Source of the DNA: an uncultured Lachnospiraceae bacterium
GTDB taxonomy: Bacteria > Bacillota > Clostridia > Lachnospirales > Lachnospiraceae
NCBI GenBank assembly: GCA_910577835.1
Contig: CAJTOU010000009.1
Span: 1 to 64,000 of the forward strand
Length of the DNA: 64,000 nt
Direction: 5' to 3'
The translations under genes were made by a program, and so were the position numbers. Below, one piece after another: positions 37,770-47,640 of the stretch (positions are counted from its first letter, which is position 1; each line of letters opens with the position of its first letter). The notes under the pieces were generated by a model, which was not told the DNA's origin, made no database searches, and worked only from the letters and a program-made list of their open reading frames with translations.

Positions 37770-38333
37770 TTACCTCCATGTATCATTTTGTCTTACAATT
37801 CTTGCCGGATTTCCCGCTACTGTTACATTGGGAGGTACATCTTTTGTCACTACTGAACCTGCGGCAATAATCGAATTTTCTCCAATTGTAACACCTTTTA
37901 AAATAATGACTTTGCTTCCAATCCATACATGATTGCCTATTTTTACAGGTTTTCCTAAGTCCTCAATCCCATTGACAGAATGTCCATCACAGTCCATAAT
38001 CAACACATCATGTGCAATTGCAACGTCATATCCAATACTGATTTTATTCTTACATCTGATTTTTGTATCTGAATTACAAAAACCTGAACCCAGCTCCAGT
38101 CGCCCGCCATCAAATATTTGTATATCACATCCATAATAAAACCTAAAAATATCTTCTACACATAACTCTGATTTTCTTCCCATTCGAAGCAATGTGCTTC
38201 TTTTGTAACCTCTTTTATGCTTATCACCTAAAACCAAACGATTTTTTATATAAATAACAGATGAACTGCATTTATCGATTTTTGCATTTTTTAACCACAA
38301 TTTCGGAATTCGCTTTTTTAATATATTTCTCAT
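37770..38333 (-). CDS. Left-handed beta-helix acyltransferase
   Basis: A 187-residue hexapeptide-repeat transferase, probably acetylating a sugar of the polysaccharide. The repeat-rich part covers residues 70-180, with the catalytic-type histidine in IAHDVLIMDCDGHSVNG and the terminal coil KIGNHVWIGSKVIILKGVTIGENSIIAAGSVVTKDVPPNVTVAGNPARIV, a classic CatB/LacA-like ending. About 60 residues precede the repeat region. It lies between the broken short-chain dehydrogenase and the F420-beta-like gene. The acyl donor and acceptor are not known. Confidence 0.87.
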   Translation of the reverse strand: MRNILKKRIPKLWLKNAKIDKCSSSVIYIKNRLVLGDKHKRGYKRSTLLRMGRKSELCVEDIFRFYYGCDIQIFDGGRLELGSGFCNSDTKIRCKNKISIGYDVAIAHDVLIMDCDGHSVNGIEDLGKPVKIGNHVWIGSKVIILKGVTIGENSIIAAGSVVTKDVPPNVTVAGNPARIVRQNDTWR

Positions 38334-38360
38334 ATTTTTCCCTTTATTTTAATTTTTCCC

Positions 38361-39191
38361 TTACTTGATATGGTTTCCAAGATTGCAGGCAATAATTTCT
38401 CCATTAATACATCTTGCACAATCACTGATTAGAAATCCTGCAACTTCTGCAATTTCCTCTGCCCGAAGAATTCGTTTACCTGTGACAGGAGCATGATACA
38501 GATTTGATTCAGGGTCAACAAAATTAATGTCTGTTGCCGTTATTCCCGGCGCAACTGCATTAATACGGATTCCGTTTGCTGCATATTTCTTTGCAAGCCC
38601 CTTTACTAGACTGTTTAATCCCGCCTTTGTTATTCCATAAAGATGTGTATCTGACATAATTCCGCGCTCAGACGTAACAAACAATAATGTTCCAGCTTTT
38701 TTATTTTCCAAAAAATGTTTTATCACCTGCTACGATAGAATATATGCTCCCTTCAGATTAACATTGAAAATATTCTCATAATCTTCTTCTGTATATTTAA
38801 CAAAATCCTTTTCAAAAAAAATTCCTGCATTGCTGACCACAATATCTAATGAACTATGAAATAGTCCAAGTATTTCATAGAAATTCTTCTCTATATTTTC
38901 AATATCGCCAATATCAAATACTGCTGTTTTACATTTTTCTTTCCCCAGTTTTTTTCCTGCAGCAAGAAGCTTTTCTTCCTTTCTTCCTGTAATACAGACT
39001 GAACCTCCTCCTGACAGACATTTTTGCGCTACGGCATATCCGATTCCGCTGCTTCCTCCGGTAATCAGAATATTTTTTCCCGCATATAAATTGTTTTCTG
39101 TACAGCTTGTTATATTTACATATGTCTTATTTTCGGGAATACCCTTAAAAATATATTTTATACTGCGTTTTACAAAATCTTTTGTTCCCAT
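38361..39191 (-). pseudogene. Short-chain dehydrogenase/reductase with in-frame amber codon
   Basis: Two open segments (39191-38733 and 38729-38361) share one frame and are separated only by a TAG at 38732-38730, which would give a 276-residue protein if read. Motifs on both sides are intact: cofactor loop ITGGSSGIGYAVA, VVSNAGIFFE and NVNLKGAYILS before the stop; the catalytic VTSERG and YGITK, then INAVAPG after it. The stop stands before QVIKHFLE, where other SDRs have a residue of the helix; a CAG-to-TAG change is plausible. It probably modified a sugar precursor. Assembly error or suppression are the alternatives. Confidence 0.8.
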
Positions 39192-39208
39192 TGCATACCT
39201 CCAGTAAA

Positions 39209-40351
39209 TCAGTAATTATCACTAAAATATTGTTTATAAAGTATTTCAGGTATTTTCTCTTTATTATTAAAATTTAAAGTATATATTTTATCACCAAAGG
39301 TTGGAATCATATGTATATTTCCTTCCCTGTCTGTGAATCCTCCTGCACACTTTGCTTTCTGCCTATCATTAATAACAGCAACTTTTTTCAATTCACATTT
39401 CACTACATCATATTCCCAAAATATTTCTCCATCGCCCACAATTCCATAAATTTTTCCATTTATTCCAAGCTTTGTTCCATAACAGCCAAAATACGTCTCC
39501 ATATAAAGCATCTCAACATAATTTTTCCTTACATCAATTTTTAAAATTCCATTATACAGCGAAAAACCATAAATATTGCCATCCACTGAAACCACAGCAT
39601 GAAAAACCATACATTCAGAAAGAAATTTTCCAATAAAAACAAATTTTTCTGTTGGAGGATAAAACATTATCACTCTTTCATTTCTCTCCGGCAAAAAATA
39701 GACATATCCATTTGGATGCACCACAGAAGCGCAATAGCGCAGCTTATTATAAAAACCATGCAGCAGTTTTATTTTATGGACCTGCCATGAAACTGTATTT
39801 ATTGCCAGAAGATGATTTGTATTTCTTGGGGGCTGGTATATTATCCCATTCTTACAAAGAACACCTCCATAATGATGTTCTCCTTTATAATTTATAGAAA
39901 TATCTATTTCTTCTGTCTCTAATTTCTGACAATCTATCCGAAGCACTTTATTACATGCTCTTGGAAATGCAAACACATATGGACCTTTTTGTCCTCCACC
40001 GCTCCATTTAAATTTCTCTTCTGACAGCAGCCCCCATTTTTTATATTCCAAAGTATCAGTATTAAACAGAATAATTTGACGGCTGGAATTAGGAATACAA
40101 CAAGCAGTGGTTTCATTTATTAAAACCCCGCCTACATACTTTCCTTCTCTATAATCTTTGATTTCTGTATGCAAAATATCTTTTACCATTAAATTTTGAA
40201 ATCTGTCTGTAAATTCTTGCAAAGCACTTAATGAATTTTCCCAATTCTTTTCAGGTACACATTTTATCTTATAAAAAAAGTTATGCATAAATAAAAACAT
40301 CATCATTTTTCTTTTTATGCCCTTTATATGTCCTATGATTCTTCTTAACAT
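39209..40351 (-). CDS. Beta-propeller-like protein in polysaccharide locus, unknown function
   Basis: A 380-residue protein that I do not recognise. Repeating blocks of about 45-50 residues with patterns such as YGGVLCKNGIIYQPP, ASVVHPNGYVYFLP, AVVSVDGNIYGFS, TKLGINGKIYGIV and GGFTDREGNIHMIP suggest a six- or seven-bladed beta-propeller (kelch/NHL-like). There is no signal peptide or membrane helix; the first 30 residues are basic and hydrophobic. It lies between the flippase and the dehydrogenase genes and so probably acts in building or modifying the polysaccharide, perhaps as a binding scaffold. Function is not inferred further. Confidence 0.6.
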   Translation of the reverse strand: MLRRIIGHIKGIKRKMMMFLFMHNFFYKIKCVPEKNWENSLSALQEFTDRFQNLMVKDILHTEIKDYREGKYVGGVLINETTACCIPNSSRQIILFNTDTLEYKKWGLLSEEKFKWSGGGQKGPYVFAFPRACNKVLRIDCQKLETEEIDISINYKGEHHYGGVLCKNGIIYQPPRNTNHLLAINTVSWQVHKIKLLHGFYNKLRYCASVVHPNGYVYFLPERNERVIMFYPPTEKFVFIGKFLSECMVFHAVVSVDGNIYGFSLYNGILKIDVRKNYVEMLYMETYFGCYGTKLGINGKIYGIVGDGEIFWEYDVVKCELKKVAVINDRQKAKCAGGFTDREGNIHMIPTFGDKIYTLNFNNKEKIPEILYKQYFSDNY

Positions 40352-40362
40352 AATAATACTTT

Positions 40363-41901
40363 CTATCTTCTTATTGTTTTGATTTTAAAATATATTATTC
40401 TCATTACAGTCCTGATTTCTTTTCTTTCCAGCTCAAGAGCTGATGTAATAAGGAAACTTCCTGCTCCAAATAAAAAGCCATATTTTACAAAATTCATCCA
40501 TGAGTTCACTACAAGATTCACAGATATAAAATAAAATAATCCTGTCACAACAAAACAAACTGCTATATGCCGAAATATAATCTTTAAAAAAATACTCATT
40601 TTTATTTTGAGATATCTTCCAGCAAAATATGGCGCTGTCCAGAAGTGAACAATAAGATTTAATACAGTAGTAGTTCCTACTACTGCATATCCACCCAATT
40701 TAGTATTTGCAATTAATAAAAACATAGAAATAACATTTAATACACCACTGCATATGGTAATCCAGCATACAGCCTTCAGATTATCTGTTAAGGTATATAC
40801 ATAAAACAATGGTCTTACCACAGTGACCAGAATATCTCCAATAATCACAATTACTGTCAAGGTGAATATTCTTGAATTATCCTGACCTGGAATCCACAGC
40901 TCCAGAAAATTCTTTCCAAGAACAACAAAACAGACAAAAAAAACATTTCCTGCAATTGCTACACTTTTCATGGCAACCTTTAAATAATCCACCAGCCTTT
41001 CTGTTTCTCCTTTTGCATAAGCCTCCAGTTGCTTTGGCTGAAATGCACTGACCATAACATTCGTAAATAACGTCATTAATCTTCCTATCATCTTTGATAT
41101 GGAAACCTGTCCCATCACAACGCCTGACAATAGTTTATTACAGACAAGCAGGTCCAGTCCTGAATTCAGCATATTTCCAATATTATTAATCGAATTCCAT
41201 ATTCCCGATGAAAGAAGTTTTTTCACTTTTTCAAAAGAAAAATCTTTTTTATGAATCTGCAGCTCTGGTGTCAGATATTTTGTACAATGTAAATTCATCC
41301 ATAAATTTACTATCGCAGCAGCAAGACTTCCAGCTGCCATATAATAAACATGAATTTTTGTGAAATAAATCAGTCCTGCCAGTGTGAAAGCGTTAATAAG
41401 GGCTGATATACCACTGTTTCTGTAAGTAATACTTGTTTTATTTTTTATAAAGGCACTGACTGAAAAAACGGTCCCTGTCACATTGATACACCATTTCAAA
41501 AGAACCAGAAAAAATAACAATTTTACATCTGAAACCAGATTGTCTGAAATATTTAAAATAAACTGTAATTTCCATACCATTGCCGAACATGGTACAAACA
41601 AAAGAACTGCCAGTATCAAATCTGCCACTGCTACGGAACTGTAAAATTTATTTGCCTCTTTATAATTCCCGTTATGATATTCGATTGCAATATATCTGGC
41701 AGCAAAAGCATTGAGTGCTACTGTAATAATATCTATATAGGTAACACATGTATTCGCCAAATCTACAAAGCCATTCGCCTCAATACCAATATTTCGGGTA
41801 ATTACTGGTGTTAAAATAATATTTATAAGTGCAGTAATTAAAATAGAAATACCATTCCAAATAATATTTTTTATAATCTGTTTCCCAGAATCAGTATTCA
41901 T
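40363..41901 (-). CDS. Polysaccharide flippase (Wzx-like, MOP superfamily)
   Basis: A 512-residue membrane protein with about 12-14 helices spread evenly along the sequence. It begins GKQIIKNIIWNGISILITALINIILTPVITRNIG, a typical opening of the oligosaccharide flippase group, with FVDLANTCVTYIDII following. It should move lipid-linked repeat units to the outer face of the membrane for the Wzy polymerase encoded at 46386. Its start overlaps the end of the broken pyruvyltransferase gene by 11 bases. Substrate specificity cannot be read from sequence. Confidence 0.88.
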   Translation of the reverse strand: MNTDSGKQIIKNIIWNGISILITALINIILTPVITRNIGIEANGFVDLANTCVTYIDIITVALNAFAARYIAIEYHNGNYKEANKFYSSVAVADLILAVLLFVPCSAMVWKLQFILNISDNLVSDVKLLFFLVLLKWCINVTGTVFSVSAFIKNKTSITYRNSGISALINAFTLAGLIYFTKIHVYYMAAGSLAAAIVNLWMNLHCTKYLTPELQIHKKDFSFEKVKKLLSSGIWNSINNIGNMLNSGLDLLVCNKLLSGVVMGQVSISKMIGRLMTLFTNVMVSAFQPKQLEAYAKGETERLVDYLKVAMKSVAIAGNVFFVCFVVLGKNFLELWIPGQDNSRIFTLTVIVIIGDILVTVVRPLFYVYTLTDNLKAVCWITICSGVLNVISMFLLIANTKLGGYAVVGTTTVLNLIVHFWTAPYFAGRYLKIKMSIFLKIIFRHIAVCFVVTGLFYFISVNLVVNSWMNFVKYGFLFGAGSFLITSALELERKEIRTVMRIIYFKIKTIRR

Positions 41902-42984
41902 ATAATGCTCTTTCTAAAAACTTTATGGAATCTGCGCGCAGAATATCCAGCTTTTTATCAATAGTTTCAAAATCAATTTGTTTATCTGCTGTTTCGGACT
42001 GGCTTTTTTTATTGTTTTGATTTATCATTCTATCCTCTAGCGACAAACTGCTTAAAAAATCCTTCATTCGTCCATTCATACTTCCATTCTCATTTTCACT
42101 TTCCCTTAAATATACTAGAAATTTTTTATGAAAAAGAACAGAAAACACTGTTCCATGAAAAGAATCTGTCAGTACGATTGCTGCATTTTGTTATAAGGAA
42201 TGTTCAAAATTTTCAGTCCCGTGGTTTTTGCATAAGAATATGCTCTGTTCCATTCATTATCAGATTCACCCAGAAAATATAAAAGAACATATGATTCTGC
42301 CGTTATGCCGTTTACAGGAAAAGCTAAATTGGTCCAACTTTCCTGATACAGCAATGTCGGGTCAAGGACTACTTTACAAATATCTTTTCCCATAAGATTG
42401 TCTATGATAGTTTTTGCACCTTTTTCCCTGACAGAAACAACGTCAAACCTTTTTAAAAATGATTTCATAAAACGGCCGTATTCATCTGTGATAGAATCTG
42501 CACCTATACTTGCTGCATAAGAAATTTTTCCTTTTTCATCAGGAACAAAAGATAAAAAGGTTTCCGCTCTTCCTGATATCGGACTGAATACCTGGTCAGA
42601 GCCTGTGATAAATAAATCATATTTATTTATAAGCTGTGAAATGGTATCTGAAGTATATACAATAGCTGTTTTCCTGATATTTTTCTCAATAAAAAAGTCA
42701 AACTTTTTGATTTTTTTCTTCAGTTCATTTATACATAACAGGGAATTCAGTTTATTTTTGATACGATTTTTTAAAGAAGTGAGAAATGTTATAAAGTTAT
42801 TTTTATAAGAATTATTTTTATTCTTTGCTTCTGGTACAAACATCTTCATCGTCTGTCTGTCCATAGATATCACATCACAGTTATAACCCAGTTTTTCAAT
42901 TTCCTTTTGAAGTGCATATGCCTGTAATACTCCCCCATAGTTATAATTATGGTAAAATAGAGTAATAATTGCGATTTTTTTCAT
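41891..42984 (-). pseudogene. Polysaccharide pyruvyltransferase with internal deletion and frame change
   Basis: The first part (42984-42169) encodes MKKIAIITLFYHNYNYGGVLQAYAL, ISYAASIGADS and VVLDPTLLY, the N-terminal and middle features of the WcaK/CsaB-type pyruvyltransferase family, then runs into TGA. The C-terminal part continues in a different frame, with AAIVLTDSFHGTVFSVLFH (the conserved S/T-FHG motif) to the end LERALYEY at 41891. Between the two, the usual stretch of perhaps 40-60 residues is missing, so the break near 42185 is a deletion with frame change, not a single-base error. The gene should be inactive, and pyruvylation lost. Confidence 0.8.
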
Positions 42985-43022
42985 GAAATGAATCCTTCTT
43001 ATTTTAGATATTGTATATTTTA

Positions 43023-44123
43023 TTACTTTATATTCTTATATGCTTCGACTATCTTTTTACCTATCAGATTCCAGTTTAACTCTGTATCTGCAAATTCCTT
43101 TGCCAAAATCCCCAGACTTTTCAATTCATCTTTTCTGTTTACTGCATTATTTATCTGTATCATTAATTCTCTTTTTTCACTTTCCGGACTGTTGTAATCA
43201 TATGAAAAAACAAAATCTTTCTCTTTTATGTCCAGAACATAGCCAAATTCAGGTATAATAACTGGTTTTCCATTAGAAAATGCCTGAATCATGGCACCTG
43301 AATTTTGCATGCTTATTTTATCATAGGGCAATATTACGATATCACATAAGGAAAAAATGGTGGAAATTTCTTCTTCGGGAATAAATCTTTCATCTAAAAC
43401 CACATTTGATAATTGATTACATTGTAAACGGATTTTATTTTGTATATGTGTCTCCATGTTTTTATCCATTTTACCTGCCAAAATTAACTTTACATCAGGG
43501 TTTTGTATCTGATTAAATGTTTTCAGTAATAGAGGAATATTTTTATATTCAGATATAATACCAAAATATAAAAATACCAAACTATCAGAATTAATTTCAT
43601 ATTTATGCAAAAATTTGTCTTTTAAATGTTTGTTTATATTATCAGTTTCATATGCCCCATGGGGAACACATAAAATTTTATTTTCATTATAGTCATATTT
43701 ATTCACAAGTAAATTCATAGAATTTTTACAATGAACTACTACCATATCCACTCTTGAAAGCCAACGATTTATAAAATGTTCTGCAAATACAATATCCTTG
43801 CAATTATGAGGAATAGAATTATGCATTGTCCAGCAAATCTTTACTCCTAATATATGTAAAATATTAGCTTTGATTAATGAAACTGCCACTTTAAATCTGC
43901 TCTTTAAAGTTTTACTTCGGGCAATATTCTCAATCCAATTACAATGAACGATTTTTTTATTTCTACTAAATATAAATCTAATCAATATAAATATTTTTTT
44001 TATTGTCTTTTCTTCTGTATTCTTGTTTATAATATAAATTCCATTATTTTCTAAAGCAGTAACTACTTGCTGTAAATAAGAGTTATCTTTTGAATAACAG
44101 GGCTTAAAAATAACATCTATCAT
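43023..44123 (-). CDS. Glycosyltransferase, GT4-like
   Basis: A 366-residue GT-B glycosyltransferase. The C-terminal domain shows the family 1/4 pattern: FLYFGIISEYKNIPLLLKTF (nucleotide-sugar domain start), VKLILAGKMD, VVLDERFIPEEEISTIFSLCDIVILPYD and GAMIQAFSNGKPVII. The N-terminal domain has VHCNWIENIARSKT and ICWTMHNSIPHN. Very AT-rich coding sequence, like the next two genes, suggesting recent arrival. It follows the next GT4 gene by 41 bases. Sugar and acceptor unknown. Confidence 0.85.
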   Translation of the reverse strand: MIDVIFKPCYSKDNSYLQQVVTALENNGIYIINKNTEEKTIKKIFILIRFIFSRNKKIVHCNWIENIARSKTLKSRFKVAVSLIKANILHILGVKICWTMHNSIPHNCKDIVFAEHFINRWLSRVDMVVVHCKNSMNLLVNKYDYNENKILCVPHGAYETDNINKHLKDKFLHKYEINSDSLVFLYFGIISEYKNIPLLLKTFNQIQNPDVKLILAGKMDKNMETHIQNKIRLQCNQLSNVVLDERFIPEEEISTIFSLCDIVILPYDKISMQNSGAMIQAFSNGKPVIIPEFGYVLDIKEKDFVFSYDYNSPESEKRELMIQINNAVNRKDELKSLGILAKEFADTELNWNLIGKKIVEAYKNIK

Positions 44124-44164
44124 ATTTTGTTCCTTTCTAATTTAAAATATATAGTTATAAACTG

Positions 44165-45400
44165 TTATTTATTATTCTTAGTATAACTACTTTTCACTAT
44201 CTCATTATAACAATTTGTAAATTTTATAATTTGATTTTCTATATCAAAATTCTTAATCATATCTATAATATAATTATACATATTTATGTTAATATCCCTG
44301 TTCTTTTCTAATAATTCTATTTTTTCTGCCAATTCGTCACAATTCCCCTGTTCTATCAAAAATCCTGTTTGATTATTTATAATCAATTCGGGTATACCAC
44401 CTATGTTACTTCCTATAACTGGAATACATGATTTATATGCATCTATAATTACTCGACCAAAAGGTTCTTCCCATAATGAAGGAATTACTAAAAAATCACT
44501 CATACACAACAAGCCTTTTAATTCATTTTCATTAAGAAATCCATGATATTTAATCCGTTTATCACGACTTTCTGCTTCTTTCACGTATTTAAGAAGTTCT
44601 CCTTTTCCCGCAATATTTAATGATATATTTTTATTATTGATATTTAAAAAAGTTTCAATTAACCATTTAATTCCTTTATGTTTATATAAACCTCCAACAT
44701 ATACAAAATTTATTTCTTTTTTACTTTTAATACTTTCTATCCTTTTATGATATATTTTTAAAGTTTCCTCAATATCATAATCTACTGCATTATAAATTAC
44801 TTTTTTTTGTGACATGGTAAAATAATTTTTTTCAAGAAATTTATTAAGAGTCCACGCCGATGGTGCTGTGACATAATTAACATTTTTACTACATTTTCTG
44901 TAACCTGCTCTATATAACTTACATATCATATAACAATTTTTACAAGATGAACCATCCTTTTTGAGAAGATTGGCCTTTGGACAAAGCTGAAAATAATCTC
45001 TTAATGTATGAATAATCGGTATATTTTGTTTCTTAGCTAATCTCCATATAACAGGGCTAATTCCAAATAAATTATTAGTATGAAGTATATCTGGTTTTTC
45101 ATCATTAAAAATTTCTTTTAATATTTTTCTGTTAAAAGGATTATAATAATCTAATATTTTATATAAAATTTTTTTTAAACCTGTACTTTTTCTATATTGA
45201 AAAAATGAAAAAATATTATTAAATTTTTTTCTTATTATCTTTATTCCATTAATTGTTTCTATGGAATTATGTTCTCCATTACATAAAATAACTACTTCAT
45301 TTCCATTTTTTACTAACCCCTCAGCTAATTTCTGTACACTAACTTCTGCTCCTCCAATAATATCTGGAAAGTAAAATGTATTTACAATCATCAGCTTCAT
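44165..45400 (-). CDS. Glycosyltransferase family 4
   Basis: A 411-residue GT4-type enzyme. Starts KLMIVNTFYFPDIIGGAEVSVQKLAEGL, the glycine-rich acceptor-domain loop, and ends with the donor-domain motifs FVYVGGLYKHKGIKWLIE, LNIAGKGELL and PSLWEEPFGRVIIDAYKSCIPVIGSNIGGIPELI (the E-x7-E pattern). A cysteine cluster CPKANLLKKDGSSCKNCY occurs near residue 130, sometimes seen in such GTs. A TTG five codons upstream is possible, but no good RBS supports either; ATG at 45400 is preferred. A strong RBS-like AAGGAGG lies 60 bases further upstream without a frame. Confidence 0.85.
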   Translation of the reverse strand: MKLMIVNTFYFPDIIGGAEVSVQKLAEGLVKNGNEVVILCNGEHNSIETINGIKIIRKKFNNIFSFFQYRKSTGLKKILYKILDYYNPFNRKILKEIFNDEKPDILHTNNLFGISPVIWRLAKKQNIPIIHTLRDYFQLCPKANLLKKDGSSCKNCYMICKLYRAGYRKCSKNVNYVTAPSAWTLNKFLEKNYFTMSQKKVIYNAVDYDIEETLKIYHKRIESIKSKKEINFVYVGGLYKHKGIKWLIETFLNINNKNISLNIAGKGELLKYVKEAESRDKRIKYHGFLNENELKGLLCMSDFLVIPSLWEEPFGRVIIDAYKSCIPVIGSNIGGIPELIINNQTGFLIEQGNCDELAEKIELLEKNRDININMYNYIIDMIKNFDIENQIIKFTNCYNEIVKSSYTKNNK

Positions 45401-45606
45401 TTTAATTAAATGCAATATTTTTACATAGGCTTTATAATAGTGCTCTATTTAAAATATTGCACCCTCCTTTTTCTTTAAAATTTTTATAAAATAATACTCC
45501 AAACCATAAATTTTTCCACATATATAGACAATTTTTATTTCAGAAAATATATACTATATCTTACAATATTTCAAAATATATTTATAACAAAATATAATTT
45601 AAATCG

Positions 45607-46383
45607 TTATTTTTTATTATATAAATAATAATAAGGAAGTTTTCTAACTTTTAACATACAGCGCAATTTATCATAAAAAATATTTCCCAATATTTTATTA
45701 ACTATTATCGCACTTCTTTTTCTTTTTTCGTTATCACTTTTATACCAGCTTCCATTTGCATGATGTACACAATAGTTTTTCTTTTTAGAAAAAGTATATT
45801 TTTCAAAATATTCTTTTGGGAATATAGCTACATTATTTATGCATTTGAATTTATTATTTAAAATGAACCCAGAGATTCTATTACAGAAATATATAGTAAA
45901 TAAATCATTATTATTATGTATTATATAATTCATAAAATCGTCAAATTGAATTACAAATTTAGTATTTCTAACATTTACTTTACACTTTTTATAAATATTC
46001 AATAGTTCTTTCATTATACTATTATTTTTTTTCGCACCAATTACAGCTGTTCCAATAGAACAATTAAAAATCATACCCAAAAACAAATCATAATTTAAAA
46101 ATTTATCAAAATCTTTAAAAACTTCTACATCTGTATCTAAATATATCCCTCCCCAATTATATAAAGCCCATATTCTTACATAATCTGCAACAAAAGCATA
46201 CTTTTTCTGTTGATATGCAATATTTACCAATTGATTTGAATTTATATCAAAATTATCTTCATTCCATTCAACAAACGTATATCCTGATATTTCAAATAAT
46301 TTCCATGTTTTCATACATTTTTGTGAAATCTCATCTTTATCTCTTTTTCCAAACCAACAATAATGTACTATTTTTGGTATCAT
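45607..46383 (-). CDS. Capsular polysaccharide glycosyltransferase, GT32-like
   Basis: A 258-residue enzyme with the DXD sugar-transferase domain: MIPKIVHYCWFGKRDKDEIS at the start, WNEDNFD, KKYAFVADYVRIWALYNWGGIYLDTDVEVFKDFD holding the DTD metal motif, and HHANGSWYKSDNEKRK near the end. These match the GT32/OCH1-like family found in bacterial capsule loci. RBS AGGAG lies within the last codons of the polymerase gene, two bases separating stop and start. Codon use is very AT-rich. The donor sugar is not known. Confidence 0.88.
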   Translation of the reverse strand: MIPKIVHYCWFGKRDKDEISQKCMKTWKLFEISGYTFVEWNEDNFDINSNQLVNIAYQQKKYAFVADYVRIWALYNWGGIYLDTDVEVFKDFDKFLNYDLFLGMIFNCSIGTAVIGAKKNNSIMKELLNIYKKCKVNVRNTKFVIQFDDFMNYIIHNNNDLFTIYFCNRISGFILNNKFKCINNVAIFPKEYFEKYTFSKKKNYCVHHANGSWYKSDNEKRKRSAIIVNKILGNIFYDKLRCMLKVRKLPYYYLYNKK

Positions 46384-46385
46384 AA

Positions 46386-47639
46386 TTAAAATCTCCTTTT
46401 TTGTAATTCACGTATCATATAACAATAAAACATGGCATATCCAGAGGATAAAGTAATTGTTCCAATCACATCTAAAGTATATGCATGAAGTAAAAAAGCA
46501 ATATTCAATAACATAAGTGTTAGATATATATTATTATTGTCTATATTTTTTCTAACCGTTTTAAATAAAAATAAAAAATTTTTTATAAACATGATTATAA
46601 AAAAACTCAGCCCAATCAAACCATACATAGCAAACAGGTTTGCGTAAGTATTTTCAAGATTCACTGGAATATCTTCTGAACAGTATCCATATATTCCTGT
46701 ACCAAAAATCTTCTGACCAAAAGACATTTTTCCAATAGCTATTTCAGCATTATCTGTTCTCACATTTAACGCTTCATCTTTTTCTAATGTCCCTTTTAAA
46801 ACTCTTCCTATTCTTTCCGCCGCAAATTTCTTCTGTACCTCAAAGTTACTACTAGACATAAAAACATATATTGCCAAGCTACAACATATTAAAATAAGAA
46901 TATATAAATTTAGTTTTTTTCTTGTATATTTATTTTTCTTTTTAAGTTGAAAAAAAACATGTAAAAAATAATATCCCAAAATTCCTAAGATAGAAATAAT
47001 CCCTGTTGATGAAACAGCTATAAATACACCTATAACATTACACGCTAAAATAAGAAGCTTTTTAACTCCTATTTTTCCATTTACTAATACATACACAAAA
47101 GAAAGAATCATTGGATAAACTGAAATCGGAGGTTGCCCCACGGTAATTCTATTATTATAAAATCCTTGTGCAAGTCTTGGATTAATGGCTCTGCTTACAA
47201 TCGGGTTTGGAATATAGTATCCTATAATATTAACAAACAGTAGTATTATTGTCATAACAATATAAATACAAATGCATTTTTTATATGTAATATTTGCAAT
47301 TTCTTCCAAATTGTAAAAAATTATAAATATCAAAAAAAACTCAACATACTTAATAAAAAGTATTAACAACCGTAATATTGAATAAATTGAATTATTAAAA
47401 AACCCTAAAGGTGATATAATTAAAAAATATATCCAAAATATACCAAACCATATACCAAATCCACTTGGAAAATATATTTTCCTTCTGAACATAAAAAAAC
47501 TGATTATTACTATTGCTATTTCCTTAATATATCCAAATGCCGCTGGCAAATATGTATAATTTCTTGCCGTATCAAATACAGAAAAGAAAAGTATTATATA
47601 AATCAAATATTTATTTATATCTTTTGAAGATAAACTCAT
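46386..47639 (-). CDS. O-antigen polymerase/ligase-like membrane protein (Wzy)
   Basis: A 417-residue protein with about 10-12 membrane helices and one longer extracytoplasmic loop around residues 265-330, which contains GRVLKGTLEKDEALNVRTDNAEIAIGKM and IFGTGIYGYCSEDIP, reminiscent of the Wzy_C/O-antigen ligase loop. It probably polymerises the repeat units delivered by the flippase at 40363. One base separates its start from the stop of the upstream GT4 gene. Wzy proteins are poorly conserved; the assignment rests on topology, loop and position. Confidence 0.78.
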   Translation of the reverse strand: MSLSSKDINKYLIYIILFFSVFDTARNYTYLPAAFGYIKEIAIVIISFFMFRRKIYFPSGFGIWFGIFWIYFLIISPLGFFNNSIYSILRLLILFIKYVEFFLIFIIFYNLEEIANITYKKCICIYIVMTIILLFVNIIGYYIPNPIVSRAINPRLAQGFYNNRITVGQPPISVYPMILSFVYVLVNGKIGVKKLLILACNVIGVFIAVSSTGIISILGILGYYFLHVFFQLKKKNKYTRKKLNLYILILICCSLAIYVFMSSSNFEVQKKFAAERIGRVLKGTLEKDEALNVRTDNAEIAIGKMSFGQKIFGTGIYGYCSEDIPVNLENTYANLFAMYGLIGLSFFIIMFIKNFLFLFKTVRKNIDNNNIYLTLMLLNIAFLLHAYTLDVIGTITLSSGYAMFYCYMIRELQKRRF

Positions 47640-47640
47640 A

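Noticed and set aside
38730-38732. Amber codon read as pyrrolysine in the dehydrogenase
   Set aside because: No pylT/pylS or methylamine gene is in the window and SDR enzymes do not use this residue; a nonsense mutation is simpler.
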